From Flavobacterium anseongense (GTDB lineage Bacteria; Bacteroidota; Bacteroidia; Flavobacteriales; Flavobacteriaceae): a stretch of 64,000 nucleotides of DNA. Location: the NCBI RefSeq assembly GCF_021608185.1, contig NZ_JAKIHN010000001.1, positions 248,001 through 312,000 on the forward strand, given 5' to 3'. Below are positions 6,426-15,054 of this stretch, piece by piece. The notes under the pieces were generated by a model. The model was not told where the DNA came from. It did not search any database and was given only the letters and a program-made list of their open reading frames with translations. Position numbers and translations under genes: made by a program. The stretch's first letter is position 1; each line of letters starts with the position of its first letter.

Positions 6426-8177
6426 ATGAAATTACTATACAATTATCTCAAAAAACATAAACTGCTCTTATTTTTTGCCTTACTAATGGCAGCCATAAAC
6501 ATTTGCTTTAGCTTATCCGATTCGGTAATTACCGGTAAATTAATGCAGGATTGTGGTGTTGGCATCGCCAAATACAAAGGCAATGAAATTGGTTTTATCA
6601 AAGCGGTTTCATTTTGGCTCGGTTTATCACTTGGCGCAGCGATGATTTCGAGAATTACCAAAAACTTTCAGGATTATTTTACCAATATTGTCATTCAGCG
6701 AACCGGTGCTGAAATGTATACCGACGGAATAAAAAAATCATTGGATTTACCTTATGAAGAATTTGAAGACCAACGCAGCGGTGAGACTTTAAGCAAGTTA
6801 ACCAAAGTGCGTTCCGATTCGGAAAAGCTGATTACGCTTTCCATTTCATTGATATTTCAAACCATAATCGGGTTTATTTTTGTGATTATCTATGTTGGCC
6901 GAATCGATTCCCGAATCTCAATCATCTTCTTAATTACAGCTCCGATTATTGCTTTTGTGAGTTCATACTTGGGTAAAAGAATTAAAATTGTTTCCCGGAA
7001 GATTGTAACACAAACCAATGCATTGGCTGGTTCGACAACCGAAAGTTTGCGTAACATTGAATTAGTAAAAAGTTTGGGACTAACCTATCAGGAGGAAAAG
7101 CGTTTGAACTTAAACACGCTGAAAATCCTGCAATTGGAGTTACAAAAAATTCGTTTTATCAGAAGTTTGAGTTTTATACAAGGAACAACGGTTCATTTTC
7201 TGAGAACTTGTGTGGTTTTTACACTTTATTATTTTCTGTTTGGTGAAAAAATTATTGTTGGTGATTTATTGACTATGGTCTTCTTTACCTTCTTTATTTT
7301 TGGTCCATTACAAGAACTAGGTTCGTTTATTATTGCTTTGAATGAAACCAAAGTTTCTATGGATAATTTCAAGGAATTATTGAATGCCCCAAAAGAGTAT
7401 CGCCCTAAAAATGCCAAACATGTTGGCGATATTCAAGCCTTACATTTCTCCAATGTTAGTTTCAAACACAAAACGGCAAAACATCCCGCTGTGGAAGACA
7501 TTACTTTCGATATCAAGCAAGGTGAAACGGTTGCTTTTGTTGGTCCGTCCGGAGCAGGAAAAACAACTTTGGTAAAACTTTTAGTAGGATTGTATCCGCC
7601 GGCAAAAGGTCACGTGAAATACAACTCGATTGATTCGACTGAAATTGATTTATTGGATTTGCGAAAACAACTCGGATTCGTAACTCAGGACGCACAATTA
7701 TTCTCGGGAACAATCAGGGAAAATTTATTGTTTGTAAAACCATCGGCAACCGATGAAGAATTACTGGAAGTATTACACAAAGCCAGTTGTGACAAATTAT
7801 TAGCGCGTGCCGAAGACGGATTGAATTCAACCATTGGCGAAGGCGGAATCAAAGTTTCCGGTGGTGAAAAGCAACGCTTATCTATTGCCCGTGCCATTTT
7901 GAGAAATCCAAATTTATTGATTTTTGACGAAGCAACTTCGGCTTTAGATTCGATTACCGAAGAAGAAATCAATGCAACTATCAGAAGTATTTCGGATAAA
8001 AACAGAATCACCGTTTTAATCGCTCACCGATTATCGACTGTCATGCATGCTGATAAGATTTTTGTATTGGAACAAGGTCGAATCATCGAGCAAGGGAAAC
8101 ACGAAGCTCTGATAGAAGAAAAAGGATTGTATTATGCGATGTGGCGTCAGCAGATTGGAGAGCGCAAAAAAGAATAA
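6426..8177 (+). CDS. ABC-type exporter, fused membrane and ATPase domains
   Basis: A 583-residue half-transporter of the MsbA/LmrA type. Residues 1-310 carry about six membrane helices (first at LLLFFALLMAAINICFSL). The ATPase domain has Walker A GPSGAGKTT (about 372), Q-loop VTQDAQ, signature VSGGEKQR (about 478), Walker B LLIFDEATSALD (about 497) and the H-loop IAHRLST (about 531), all intact. It would act as a homodimer exporting a lipid or other hydrophobic compound; the substrate cannot be told from sequence. I moved the start 48 bases downstream of the longest frame because a perfect promoter -7 box lies between them. It stands alone, divergent from the GSCFA gene. Confidence 0.9.
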   Translation: MKLLYNYLKKHKLLLFFALLMAAINICFSLSDSVITGKLMQDCGVGIAKYKGNEIGFIKAVSFWLGLSLGAAMISRITKNFQDYFTNIVIQRTGAEMYTDGIKKSLDLPYEEFEDQRSGETLSKLTKVRSDSEKLITLSISLIFQTIIGFIFVIIYVGRIDSRISIIFLITAPIIAFVSSYLGKRIKIVSRKIVTQTNALAGSTTESLRNIELVKSLGLTYQEEKRLNLNTLKILQLELQKIRFIRSLSFIQGTTVHFLRTCVVFTLYYFLFGEKIIVGDLLTMVFFTFFIFGPLQELGSFIIALNETKVSMDNFKELLNAPKEYRPKNAKHVGDIQALHFSNVSFKHKTAKHPAVEDITFDIKQGETVAFVGPSGAGKTTLVKLLVGLYPPAKGHVKYNSIDSTEIDLLDLRKQLGFVTQDAQLFSGTIRENLLFVKPSATDEELLEVLHKASCDKLLARAEDGLNSTIGEGGIKVSGGEKQRLSIARAILRNPNLLIFDEATSALDSITEEEINATIRSISDKNRITVLIAHRLSTVMHADKIFVLEQGRIIEQGKHEALIEEKGLYYAMWRQQIGERKKE

Positions 8178-8319
8178 ATAGCAAAAAGCCCGGCAATACT
8201 GCGAAAATTAAGAAGTTATCCAACTTATTTAAAACAGCTATTTATACAATGGTAAAACCTAAATGTAATTTTAATCTATTTTTAAGTATCTTTTTTATAA
8301 TCATGATATGATTATTAGA

Positions 8320-8327
8320 TATATTTG
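8320..8327 (+). promoter_or_regulatory. -7 box of the small secreted protein gene
   Basis: TATATTTG matches TAnnTTTG, 28 bases before the ATG at 8356. No clear TTG element is seen upstream. Confidence 0.5.
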
Positions 8328-8355
8328 ATTGAACTTTAATTTTAAAAAAACAAAA

Positions 8356-8763
8356 ATGAAACATCTATTAACAACTCTTTTTGCGGTTTTTATCACTTTC
8401 ACAGCCGCAAATGCACAGGAAAGCACAAGTACAAATACACAACAGGAAAAAGTACTTACTAAAGAGGAAAAAGCAGCTCAAAAGGCACAAAAAGAAGCTA
8501 ATCTTCAAGAGACTTTTAAAGCAGCCGGTTTGACAGCTGAGGAACAACAAATGGTAAGAACTTCATTAGAAGCACGGTCTGCTTATAAAAAAGAATTAAA
8601 AGCAGACACTTCGTTAACTGAAGAGGAATTTAATATAAAATATAAAAAATTCACCAGCGAAGAAGACCAAAAATACAAAGCAGCTTGGGGTGAAGAAAAA
8701 TATAAAATTTTTAAAGCTACTCAAAAAGCACAAAAAGAAGCGCAAAAACAAGCTGAAAAATAA
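8356..8763 (+). CDS. Small secreted charged protein, unknown function
   Basis: A 135-residue protein with a signal peptide (LLTTLFAVFITFTAANAQ, cleavage about residue 21) followed by a Lys/Glu/Ala/Gln-rich, almost wholly helical body. The ends of the mature protein are similar (KEEKAAQKAQKEANLQ near the start, ATQKAQKEAQKQAEK at the end), giving a pseudo-symmetric amphipathic helix. No cysteine, metal or catalytic motif is seen. Because the promoter box lies just before it, I take the second ATG of the frame, which begins the signal peptide, as the start. It ends in a strong shared terminator facing alaS. Periplasmic location is inferred. Confidence 0.65.
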   Translation: MKHLLTTLFAVFITFTAANAQESTSTNTQQEKVLTKEEKAAQKAQKEANLQETFKAAGLTAEEQQMVRTSLEARSAYKKELKADTSLTEEEFNIKYKKFTSEEDQKYKAAWGEEKYKIFKATQKAQKEAQKQAEK

Positions 8764-8786
8764 TTCATATTGTTGTTTCTAAATTT

Positions 8787-8827
8787 AAAAACAGGGCATA
8801 ACTTTTATTAAGTTATGCCCTGTTTTT
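8787..8827. terminator. Bidirectional terminator between convergent genes
   Basis: AAAACAGGGCATAACTT pairs with AAGTTATGCCCTGTTTT around a 5-base loop, with A and T runs on both sides, between the small secreted protein and alaS. Confidence 0.9.
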
Positions 8828-8848
8828 TGAATATTATTTTTTGTTTTT

Positions 8849-11485
8849 TTATTTCACAAAATCAACTGCTTTTTCCAACGCTTCTTTAATTCCGGCTACA
8901 TTTTTTCCGCCAGCTGTTGCAAAGAAAGCTTGTCCGCCGCCGCCACCCTGAATGTATTTACCAAGTTCGCGAACTACGGTTCCGGCATTTAGATTTTTAT
9001 CAGCTACTAATTCTTTCGAAATATAGCAGCTTAACATTGGTTTATCGCCTTCGGCTGTAGCCAAAACTAAAAACAAATTGGTTCCTAAAGTTCCCAATTC
9101 ATAAGCCAAATCTTTTGCGCCTTCAGGATTTAAATCGACTTGCGCTGCCAGGAATTTAATTCCGTTGATGTCCTGCAATTGCGAAGCCAATTCTCCTTTT
9201 AAGCCTTTTGCTTTTTCTTTTAAAAGTTGCTCGATTTGTTTCTTTAATTTGGCATTATCATCCTGCAATGAAACAACCGCTTTTAAAGTATCCTGTGGAT
9301 TTTTCAAGGTTTCTTTAATTGCCTCCAAATCGCTTTCCTGCTGCGTAAAATAAGCTTTTACAGCATCACCGGTAATCGCTTCAACACGACGTATTCCGGC
9401 AGCAACCGCACCTTCAGAAAGAATTTTGAAATGCCATATTTCGGCTGTGTTTTTCACATGAATTCCACCGCAAAGTTCACGGCTTTCGCCAAATTCGATC
9501 ATGCGAACCGTATCACCATACTTTTCGCCAAACAACGCCATTGCGCCTTTTGCCATTGCTTCCTGAATTGGAATATTTCTGTATTCCGTCAATTGCAATT
9601 GCTCTTCTATTCTTTGGTTGACAAAATCCTCAACCTTGCGAATTTCTTCATCGGTTACTTTGGCAAAATGCGAAAAGTCAAAACGCAAATGATTTGGATT
9701 TACCAAAGAACCTTTTTGCTCAACGTGTGTTCCTAAAATAGTTCTTAATCCTAAATGCATTAAGTGAGTAGCCGAGTGATTTTTAGAAGTTGCTGTTCTT
9801 AAATCTGTATTGACTTTTGCCACAAAATTTGCTTCAATATTTTCCGGAAGTTGTTTTGCAAAATGCAGAATTAAATTATTTTCTTTCTTCGTATCAATAA
9901 TGTCAATGGTTTCGTTTGCCGAAACTAATGTTCCTTTATCGCCAACCTGCCCACCACCTTCAGGATAAAAAGGTGTATTATCTAAAACTATTTGGTATAA
10001 AACACCATCCTTTTTAGAATCTACTTTTCGGATACGGGTAATCTTTACTTCGTTCTCAGTTTTATCATAACCAACGAATTTTTCGACATTTCCCGGAATT
10101 AAAACTTTCCAATCTTCTGTCGAAACTTCAGAAGCGGCACGCGAACGGTCTTTCTGTGCTTTCATTGAGGCATCAAATTCAGACTCTTTGAAAGACATTC
10201 CTTTTTCCTTTAAAATTAAAGCTGTCAAATCTTTTGGGAAACCAAACGTATCATACAATTCGAATGCTTTTTCTCCGGAAACTTCGTCGCCTTTTGTTTT
10301 GGTAACTACATTATCCAACAACTGTAAACCCTGATCTAAAGTTCTCAAAAACGAAGCTTCTTCTTCACGGATTACATTGGTAACCAATTGTTGCTGCGAT
10401 TTAATTTCTGGGAAAAATTCACCCATTTGGTCTGCCAAAACTTCAACTAACTTATTGATAAAAGGCTCTTTGGTATTCAAAAATGTAAATCCGTAACGAA
10501 TTGCACGACGCAAAATTCGGCGAATTACATAACCTGCTCCAGTGTTTGATGGCAACTGTCCATCAGCGATAGCGAAAGCAACAGCTCGAACGTGATCGAC
10601 AATTACACGAATAGCGATGTTGATTTTATTTTGTTCCTCAGATATATTTTTAACTTCGTTAGAAGTGTATTTAAGACCTGTGATTTGTTCTACTTTTTCA
10701 ATAAGCGGTGTAAACACATCGGTGTCATAATTTGATGTTTTGCCTTGTAGCGCCATACATAAACGCTCGAATCCCATTCCGGTATCGACGTGCTGCGCCG
10801 GTAATTTTTCCAGACTTCCGTCAGCTTTACGGTTGAATTCCATGAATACGTTGTTCCAGATTTCAACTACCTGTGGATGATCATTATTCACTAAACTTTT
10901 ACCGGATACTTTTGCTTTTTCTTCAGCTGAACGAATGTCAACATGAATTTCGGAGCATGGACCACACGGACCTTGATCCCCCATTTCCCAGAAGTTGTCT
11001 TTTTTATTTCCAAGAATGATTCTGTCTTCATCAATTAAGGTTTTCCAGATATCCCAGGCTTCCTGATCGAACGGAACATTTTCTTCCGGGTTTCCTTCAA
11101 AAACGGAAACATATAGATTTTCTTTTGGAATTTTATATACTTCAGTCAATAATTCCCATGCCCAGTTGATGGCTTCTTTTTTGAAATAATCACCAAAAGA
11201 CCAGTTACCAAGCATCTCAAACATGGTGTGATGGTAAGTGTCAAAACCTACATCTTCTAAGTCGTTGTGTTTTCCTGACACACGAAGACATTTTTGCGTA
11301 TCGGCTATTCTCGGGCTTTTTGGGGTTCCGTTGCCTAAGAAAAATTCTTTGAATTGTGCCATTCCCGAGTTGTTGAACATTAGGGTTGGATCATCTTTTA
11401 GAACGATCGGCGCCGAAGGAACGATTAAGTGTCCTTTGGATTCGAAGAATTGTAAAAACTGTTTACGAATGTCTTGTGATTTCAT
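8849..11485 (-). CDS. alaS: Alanyl-tRNA synthetase
   Basis: An 878-residue class II synthetase that charges tRNA-Ala. The N-terminal catalytic core shows motif 1 and 2 sequences ([36 protein letters not shown]). The editing domain has the zinc/catalytic pair SATHLMH (about 575) and CGGIHV (about 680), and the C-Ala domain ends with a Gly-rich [11 protein letters not shown] segment. Length is normal for the family. The start chosen is the ATG of [10 protein letters not shown]; a longer frame adds 16 residues read from an AT-rich self-similar intergenic stretch and is unlikely. It is divergent from the M23 peptidase gene, an order common in Flavobacteriaceae. Confidence 0.97.
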   Translation of the reverse strand: MKSQDIRKQFLQFFESKGHLIVPSAPIVLKDDPTLMFNNSGMAQFKEFFLGNGTPKSPRIADTQKCLRVSGKHNDLEDVGFDTYHHTMFEMLGNWSFGDYFKKEAINWAWELLTEVYKIPKENLYVSVFEGNPEENVPFDQEAWDIWKTLIDEDRIILGNKKDNFWEMGDQGPCGPCSEIHVDIRSAEEKAKVSGKSLVNNDHPQVVEIWNNVFMEFNRKADGSLEKLPAQHVDTGMGFERLCMALQGKTSNYDTDVFTPLIEKVEQITGLKYTSNEVKNISEEQNKINIAIRVIVDHVRAVAFAIADGQLPSNTGAGYVIRRILRRAIRYGFTFLNTKEPFINKLVEVLADQMGEFFPEIKSQQQLVTNVIREEEASFLRTLDQGLQLLDNVVTKTKGDEVSGEKAFELYDTFGFPKDLTALILKEKGMSFKESEFDASMKAQKDRSRAASEVSTEDWKVLIPGNVEKFVGYDKTENEVKITRIRKVDSKKDGVLYQIVLDNTPFYPEGGGQVGDKGTLVSANETIDIIDTKKENNLILHFAKQLPENIEANFVAKVNTDLRTATSKNHSATHLMHLGLRTILGTHVEQKGSLVNPNHLRFDFSHFAKVTDEEIRKVEDFVNQRIEEQLQLTEYRNIPIQEAMAKGAMALFGEKYGDTVRMIEFGESRELCGGIHVKNTAEIWHFKILSEGAVAAGIRRVEAITGDAVKAYFTQQESDLEAIKETLKNPQDTLKAVVSLQDDNAKLKKQIEQLLKEKAKGLKGELASQLQDINGIKFLAAQVDLNPEGAKDLAYELGTLGTNLFLVLATAEGDKPMLSCYISKELVADKNLNAGTVVRELGKYIQGGGGGQAFFATAGGKNVAGIKEALEKAVDFVK

Positions 11486-11488
11486 TAT

Positions 11489-11518
11489 TGTGTTTATAGT
11501 TTGTAGTTTATAGTTTAT
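11489..11518. repeat. Short self-similar intergenic tract upstream of alaS
   Basis: The words GTTTATAGTTTGTAGTTTATAGTTTAT repeat with small variations (units of about 8 to 9 bases). They lie in the alaS leader and have no coding or obvious structural role. The quoted string is broken here as GTTTATAGTTTG then TAGTTTATAGTTTAT. Confidence 0.5.
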
Positions 11519-11556
11519 TAAAACGATAAACATTAAATTTAAATATAGTTTGTCTT

Positions 11557-11615
11557 TAGCCCCGATTGCAGTGGAAATCCTTTTTTGAAAAAAAAGATTG
11601 CAACGGAAAGCGGGA
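11557..11615 (+). repeat. Constant-arm, variable-hairpin intergenic element, copy 1
   Basis: The left arm TAGCCCCGATTGCAGTGG and right arm GATTGCAACGGAAAGCGGGA flank a short T6/A8 hairpin. Copy 2 at 53574 keeps both arms but carries a different, longer hairpin. The arms contain imperfect direct repeats (GATTGCAGTGGAAATC and GATTGCAACGGAAAGC) and outer CCCCG/CGGG complementarity. It could be a structured RNA such as the Flavo-1 motif or a REP-like repeat. Confidence 0.7.
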
Positions 11616-11707
11616 GGATGGTTGAATCAGATAATAAAAAGTTCCGCTCCTGAAAAGAATCTGAAACAAGTTCAGATTAAAATTTAGGGTTTGACTGAAA
11701 CATTTGT

Positions 11708-11715
11708 TAAATTTG
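11708..11715 (+). promoter_or_regulatory. -7 box upstream of the M23 peptidase gene
   Basis: TAAATTTG matches TAnnTTTG, 54 bases before the ATG. A TTG lies 14 bases upstream, shorter than the usual 17-23. An 8-5-8 dyad (AATCTGAA, TTCAGATT) lies 30 bases further upstream at 11658-11678. Confidence 0.45.
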
Positions 11716-11769
11716 TTCGTATAACCATTGTTTTTAAAAAACTTCCACAAAAATAGTATAAAATAAAAA

Positions 11770-12750
11770 ATGGCGAAGAAAGTAAAGTATTATTTCGATA
11801 CCGAAAGTTTGGCTTACCGCAAAATAAAACCGAAACTGTCTAAAAAGTTAGGATTTATTGGTTTGTTTTTACTTGCTTCCGGTCTTTTTGGTTTTTTATG
11901 TTTTGTGGTGTTATTGAATTCTTCCTATTTAGAGACTCCGAAAGATAGATTGCAGGCACGTGAAATTGAAACGATGAAATTGCGTTATGCCATTTTGAAT
12001 AAAAAAATGGATGAAGTTTCCGATGTTTTGGATGATGTTGCTGATAGGGATAATAATATTTACCGTGCCTATTTTAATACGTCGCCTATTCCGAATGAAC
12101 AGCGAAAAGCCGGTTTTGGTGGTGTTAACCGATACAAAGAATTGGAAGGATTTAACAACTCCGAATTGATTATCAAAACCTCAAAACGTGTTGATGTGAT
12201 TTCGAAGGAATTGGCAATTCAATCCAAATCACTAGATGAAATTTTGAAATTGGCTAAAGAGAAAAACAAATTACTTGCTGCTATTCCGGCAATTCAGCCC
12301 TTGAAAAATGAGCAATTAAAACGCATCGCTTCCGGTTTTGGTTATAGAAGTGATCCTTTTACGAAAGTGAGAAAAATGCACGAAGGGATGGATTTTACGG
12401 CAAGTACCGGAACACCCATTTTTGCTACTGGTGACGGTGTCGTTAAGGCTGCAGACAACTCGAAATCGGGTTATGGTAATCATATTGAAATCAATCATGG
12501 TTTTGGTTATTTGACTTTGTATGGTCATTTAAGCAAATACAAATGTCGCGCCGGACAACGAGTAAAACGTGGCGATATTATAGGTTATGTAGGAAGCACA
12601 GGAAGAAGCGAAGCACCGCATTTGCATTATGAAGTTCATAAAGACGGCAAAGTGGTTAATCCAATAAATTTTTATTACGGAAATATCTCGGCAGCAGAAT
12701 ATACTGCCATTTCAAAATTAGCTAATCAAGAAAATCAATCTCTAGACTAA
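11770..12750 (+). CDS. M23 family metallopeptidase (LytM-type), membrane-anchored
   Basis: A 326-residue peptidoglycan hydrolase. There is a short cytosolic N-terminus, one membrane helix (LGFIGLFLLASGLFGFLCFV, about residues 28-47), a coiled-coil linker (about 60-170), then a complete LytM domain. The domain shows zinc ligands in MHEGMDF (H...D) and HLHYE near the C-terminus and the usual GYGNHIEINHG and GYVGSTGRSEAPHLHY blocks, so it is predicted active. It would cleave peptide cross-links in the periplasm and may work in division or envelope growth. The stop codon overlaps the start of the MerR gene by one base (TAATG), so the two are translationally linked. Confidence 0.92.
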   Translation: MAKKVKYYFDTESLAYRKIKPKLSKKLGFIGLFLLASGLFGFLCFVVLLNSSYLETPKDRLQAREIETMKLRYAILNKKMDEVSDVLDDVADRDNNIYRAYFNTSPIPNEQRKAGFGGVNRYKELEGFNNSELIIKTSKRVDVISKELAIQSKSLDEILKLAKEKNKLLAAIPAIQPLKNEQLKRIASGFGYRSDPFTKVRKMHEGMDFTASTGTPIFATGDGVVKAADNSKSGYGNHIEINHGFGYLTLYGHLSKYKCRAGQRVKRGDIIGYVGSTGRSEAPHLHYEVHKDGKVVNPINFYYGNISAAEYTAISKLANQENQSLD

Positions 12751-13082
12751 TGCATATAGAACTAAATCCAGACAAAAGATATTATAGCATTGGAGAAGTT
12801 TCCAAAGCTTTTAATGTAAACACTTCACTGATTCGTTTTTGGGACAAAGAATTCGACATACTGAAGCCAAAGAAAAATGCAAAAGGCAACCGAATGTTCA
12901 CACCTGAAGACGTGAAGAATTTACAGCTGATTTATCATTTGGTTAAAGAGCGAGGCTTTACGCTTGACGGCGCTAAAACACATTTGAAAGAAGGCCAAAA
13001 GAAAACGCTTGACAAGTATGAAATCATCAGCAAACTCGAAACGGTGAAAGCACAATTAGTAAATATTAAAAATCAATTATAA
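12750..13082 (+). CDS. MerR-family transcriptional regulator
   Basis: A 110-residue protein with a full MerR winged helix at the N-terminus (YYSIGEVSKAFNVNTSLIRFWDKEFDILKPKKNAKGNRMFTPEDV split over residues 10-55) and a short helical C-terminal dimerisation tail. There is no cysteine-rich metal site or ligand domain, so the signal is unknown. It is the second gene of a unit with the M23 peptidase. In Flavobacteria the same pair is found beside alaS, which suggests a cell-wall related target, but that is inference. Confidence 0.88.
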   Translation: MHIELNPDKRYYSIGEVSKAFNVNTSLIRFWDKEFDILKPKKNAKGNRMFTPEDVKNLQLIYHLVKERGFTLDGAKTHLKEGQKKTLDKYEIISKLETVKAQLVNIKNQL

Positions 13083-13125
13083 AAGCTTTAAGCAATAGGC
13101 TTTAGGCAATAAGCAACAAAAACAA
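13083..13125. repeat. Short self-similar intergenic tract
   Basis: Between the MerR and LemA genes, words such as CTTTAAGCAATAGG and CTTTAGGCAATAAGC repeat imperfectly. No promoter is evident in it. Confidence 0.4.
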
Positions 13126-13158
13126 TTATAAATAAATTAAACCTTAAATTAAATAAAC

Positions 13159-13752
13159 ATGAACTTTAGAAAATTTTTACCTTGGATTATCGCAATTGTT
13201 GTAATATTTGGAATATACAGCTATGTGAAAGGAATTAATAACACAGCCGTAACTTTGGGACAAACCGTAGAGCAATCTTGGGGTGATGTTCAAACCTCTT
13301 ATCAAAGAAGAAATGATTTGATTGGCAACTTAGTTAATACGGTAAAAGGATATGCAGAACACGAAAAAACTACATTAACTGCGGTTATTGAAGCGCGTGC
13401 TAAAGCAACTGCTGTAACCGTAGACCCAACCAATATTACACCTGAACAATTGGCTGCGTTTAATTCGGCTCAATCCGGGGTTTCTTCTTCTTTATCAAGA
13501 TTATTGGTAAGTGTTGAGCAATATCCAAACCTGAAAGCCGATGCCAGCTTTTTGAAATTGCAAGACGAATTAGCAAGTACAGAAAATCAAATTTTAACAG
13601 CCAGAACTCGTTTTAACGAAGCAGTTAAACCATACAATACTCATATCAAAACGTTCCCAAATTCTTTATTTGCGGGAATGTTTGGCTTCAAAGAAAAAGC
13701 TTATTTCCAATCGGTTGCCGGTGCTGAAAAACCTGTTGAAGTAAAATTCTAA
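13159..13752 (+). CDS. LemA family protein
   Basis: A 197-residue protein of the LemA family: a single N-terminal membrane helix (FLPWIIAIVVIFGIYSYV) with a short cytosolic tail and a long helical periplasmic or extracytoplasmic domain. Family blocks are visible (VEQSWGDVQTSYQRRNDLI; LVNTVKGYAEHE; LSRLLVSVEQYPNLKA; ARTRFNEAVKPYN), and the length is normal. Its molecular role is not established. It heads a three-gene set with two TPM-domain proteins, a pairing conserved in many Bacteroidetes and thought to act in envelope quality control. Confidence 0.93.
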   Translation: MNFRKFLPWIIAIVVIFGIYSYVKGINNTAVTLGQTVEQSWGDVQTSYQRRNDLIGNLVNTVKGYAEHEKTTLTAVIEARAKATAVTVDPTNITPEQLAAFNSAQSGVSSSLSRLLVSVEQYPNLKADASFLKLQDELASTENQILTARTRFNEAVKPYNTHIKTFPNSLFAGMFGFKEKAYFQSVAGAEKPVEVKF

Positions 13753-13761
13753 TTTAGCGCA

Positions 13762-14202
13762 ATGTCTAAAGTAGAAGATTTTTTAACGAAAGCCGAAGAA
13801 CAGGAAATTGTTGAAGCTATTGGCAAAGCCGAAAAAAATACTTCCGGAGAAATCAGGGTGCACATAGAAAAAGAAACTTCCATAGCTGCTATCGACAGGG
13901 CTATGGAAGTATTCCGTACTCTTAACATGGAAAATACCCAGGAACGTAATGGGGTTATAATCTATGTGGCTGTAAAAAGTAAACAATTTGCCATTTATGG
14001 CGATAAGGGAATTAACGAAAAAGTAGCAGCCGATTTTTGGAATTGCACCAAAGACGCTATGCAAAATCATTTCAAAAACGGAAATTTTAAGCAAGGTCTA
14101 ATCGATGGCATACTGAATGCCGGAGAGCAGCTTAAGAAACATTTTCCTTATGCAGATGGTGATACCGATGAATTGTCAAACGAAATATCTATAGGAGAAT
14201 GA
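13762..14202 (+). CDS. TPM-domain protein (soluble)
   Basis: A 146-residue protein consisting of one TPM domain (TLP18.3/Psb32/MOLO-1). Family features are the EIRVHIEKE strand, RNGVIIYVAVKSKQFAIYGDKGI and the terminal helical region. It lacks a signal peptide and membrane helix, unlike the following TPM gene. It starts 10 bases after lemA and its last four bases overlap the next gene (ATGA), indicating coupled translation. TPM proteins in plants take part in photosystem repair and bacterial ones are often paired with LemA; the biochemical activity here is unknown. Confidence 0.88.
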   Translation: MSKVEDFLTKAEEQEIVEAIGKAEKNTSGEIRVHIEKETSIAAIDRAMEVFRTLNMENTQERNGVIIYVAVKSKQFAIYGDKGINEKVAADFWNCTKDAMQNHFKNGNFKQGLIDGILNAGEQLKKHFPYADGDTDELSNEISIGE

Positions 14203-14996
14203 TACAGTACAAAAAGAATATCTCGATTTTCCTAAAACTGTTCGTTTGTTTTTTGGTTACTCAAGTCAGTTTTGCACAATACATTATTCCCGAAAAACCT
14301 TCTTTGCAGACTTCAGTTTATGATTATGCGAATGTACTTAGTGCTTCCGAAAAAACACAGTTAGAAGAAAAACTGATTCGGTATTCCGACTCGACTACTA
14401 CCCAAATTGTTGTCATTACCATTGAAAGTTTAAAAGGAGAAGACATTGGAATACTTACCCCAAAATGGGGACACACCTGGGGAATTGGCGGAACCGAAAA
14501 AAACGACAACGGTGTTATTATACTTTTGGCGAAAGCCGAGAGAAAAATATGGATTTCGGCTGGTTACGGTTTGGAAGATAGGTTAACTGCCGGAATTGGT
14601 GGAGAAATAACCCGAAACATTATTATTCCAGAGTTCAAAGCCGGTAGTTATTACAATGGTTTAGACAAAGGAACAGATGCTCTTATTGATGTTTTTAAAG
14701 GCAAATACAAAGGCGAAAGAAAACAATCTAAAAAAGGAGATAGCTTTCCAATTCTTCCTATTATCATCATTATTATTGTCATTATAATCATTATTGCTAA
14801 GAATAAAAATAATGGTGGCAACTCCGGTGGACGTGGTGGCGGAATGGATTTAGCTGATATCATCCTATTGAGCAGCCTCGGAAGAAGCAGTGGCGGTGGT
14901 TTCGGTGGATTTGGTGGCAGTTCCGGCGGTGGCGGATTTGGTGGTGGTTTTGGCGGAGGAGGATTTTCCGGTGGAGGTTCCGGTGGAAGCTGGTAA
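14199..14996 (+). CDS. Exported TPM-domain protein with Gly-rich tail
   Basis: A 265-residue protein with a signal peptide (IFLKLFVCFLVTQVSFAQ, cleavage near residue 26), a TPM domain (about 40-170; VYDYANVLSASEKTQLEEKL; TQIVVITIESL; DNGVIILLAKAERKIWISAGYGLE), a basic linker, an isoleucine-rich membrane helix (about 186-203) and a low-complexity Gly/Ser/Phe tail ending GGSW. This layout is standard for YgcG-like TPM proteins. The Gly-rich tail causes a long Pro-rich antisense reading frame, which is not a gene. It ends the LemA-TPM-TPM operon before a strong hairpin. Confidence 0.9.
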   Translation: MIQYKKNISIFLKLFVCFLVTQVSFAQYIIPEKPSLQTSVYDYANVLSASEKTQLEEKLIRYSDSTTTQIVVITIESLKGEDIGILTPKWGHTWGIGGTEKNDNGVIILLAKAERKIWISAGYGLEDRLTAGIGGEITRNIIIPEFKAGSYYNGLDKGTDALIDVFKGKYKGERKQSKKGDSFPILPIIIIIIVIIIIIAKNKNNGGNSGGRGGGMDLADIILLSSLGRSSGGGFGGFGGSSGGGGFGGGFGGGGFSGGGSGGSW

Positions 14997-15001
14997 TAAA
15001 A

Positions 15002-15031
15002 AAAGATAGATTGTGCACACAATCTATCTTT
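15002..15031. terminator. Bidirectional terminator (TPM / leuB)
   Basis: AAAGATAGATTGTG and CACAATCTATCTTT form a 14-bp perfect stem with a 2-base centre between convergent genes. Confidence 0.9.
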
Positions 15032-15054
15032 AAAATTAACCAACTCAACTTACT

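Noticed and set aside
7685-8011. 108-residue frame on the minus strand
   Set aside because: Antisense to the ATPase domain of the ABC exporter, with no independent signals.
11556-11750. 64-residue open frame on the minus strand upstream of the M23 gene
   Set aside because: It consists largely of the variable-hairpin repeat and AT-rich spacer, lacks a plausible protein composition and overlaps the promoter region.
14651-15043. 130-residue Pro-rich open frame on the minus strand
   Set aside because: It is the antisense of the Gly-rich tail of the TPM protein and of its terminator; no promoter or family fit.
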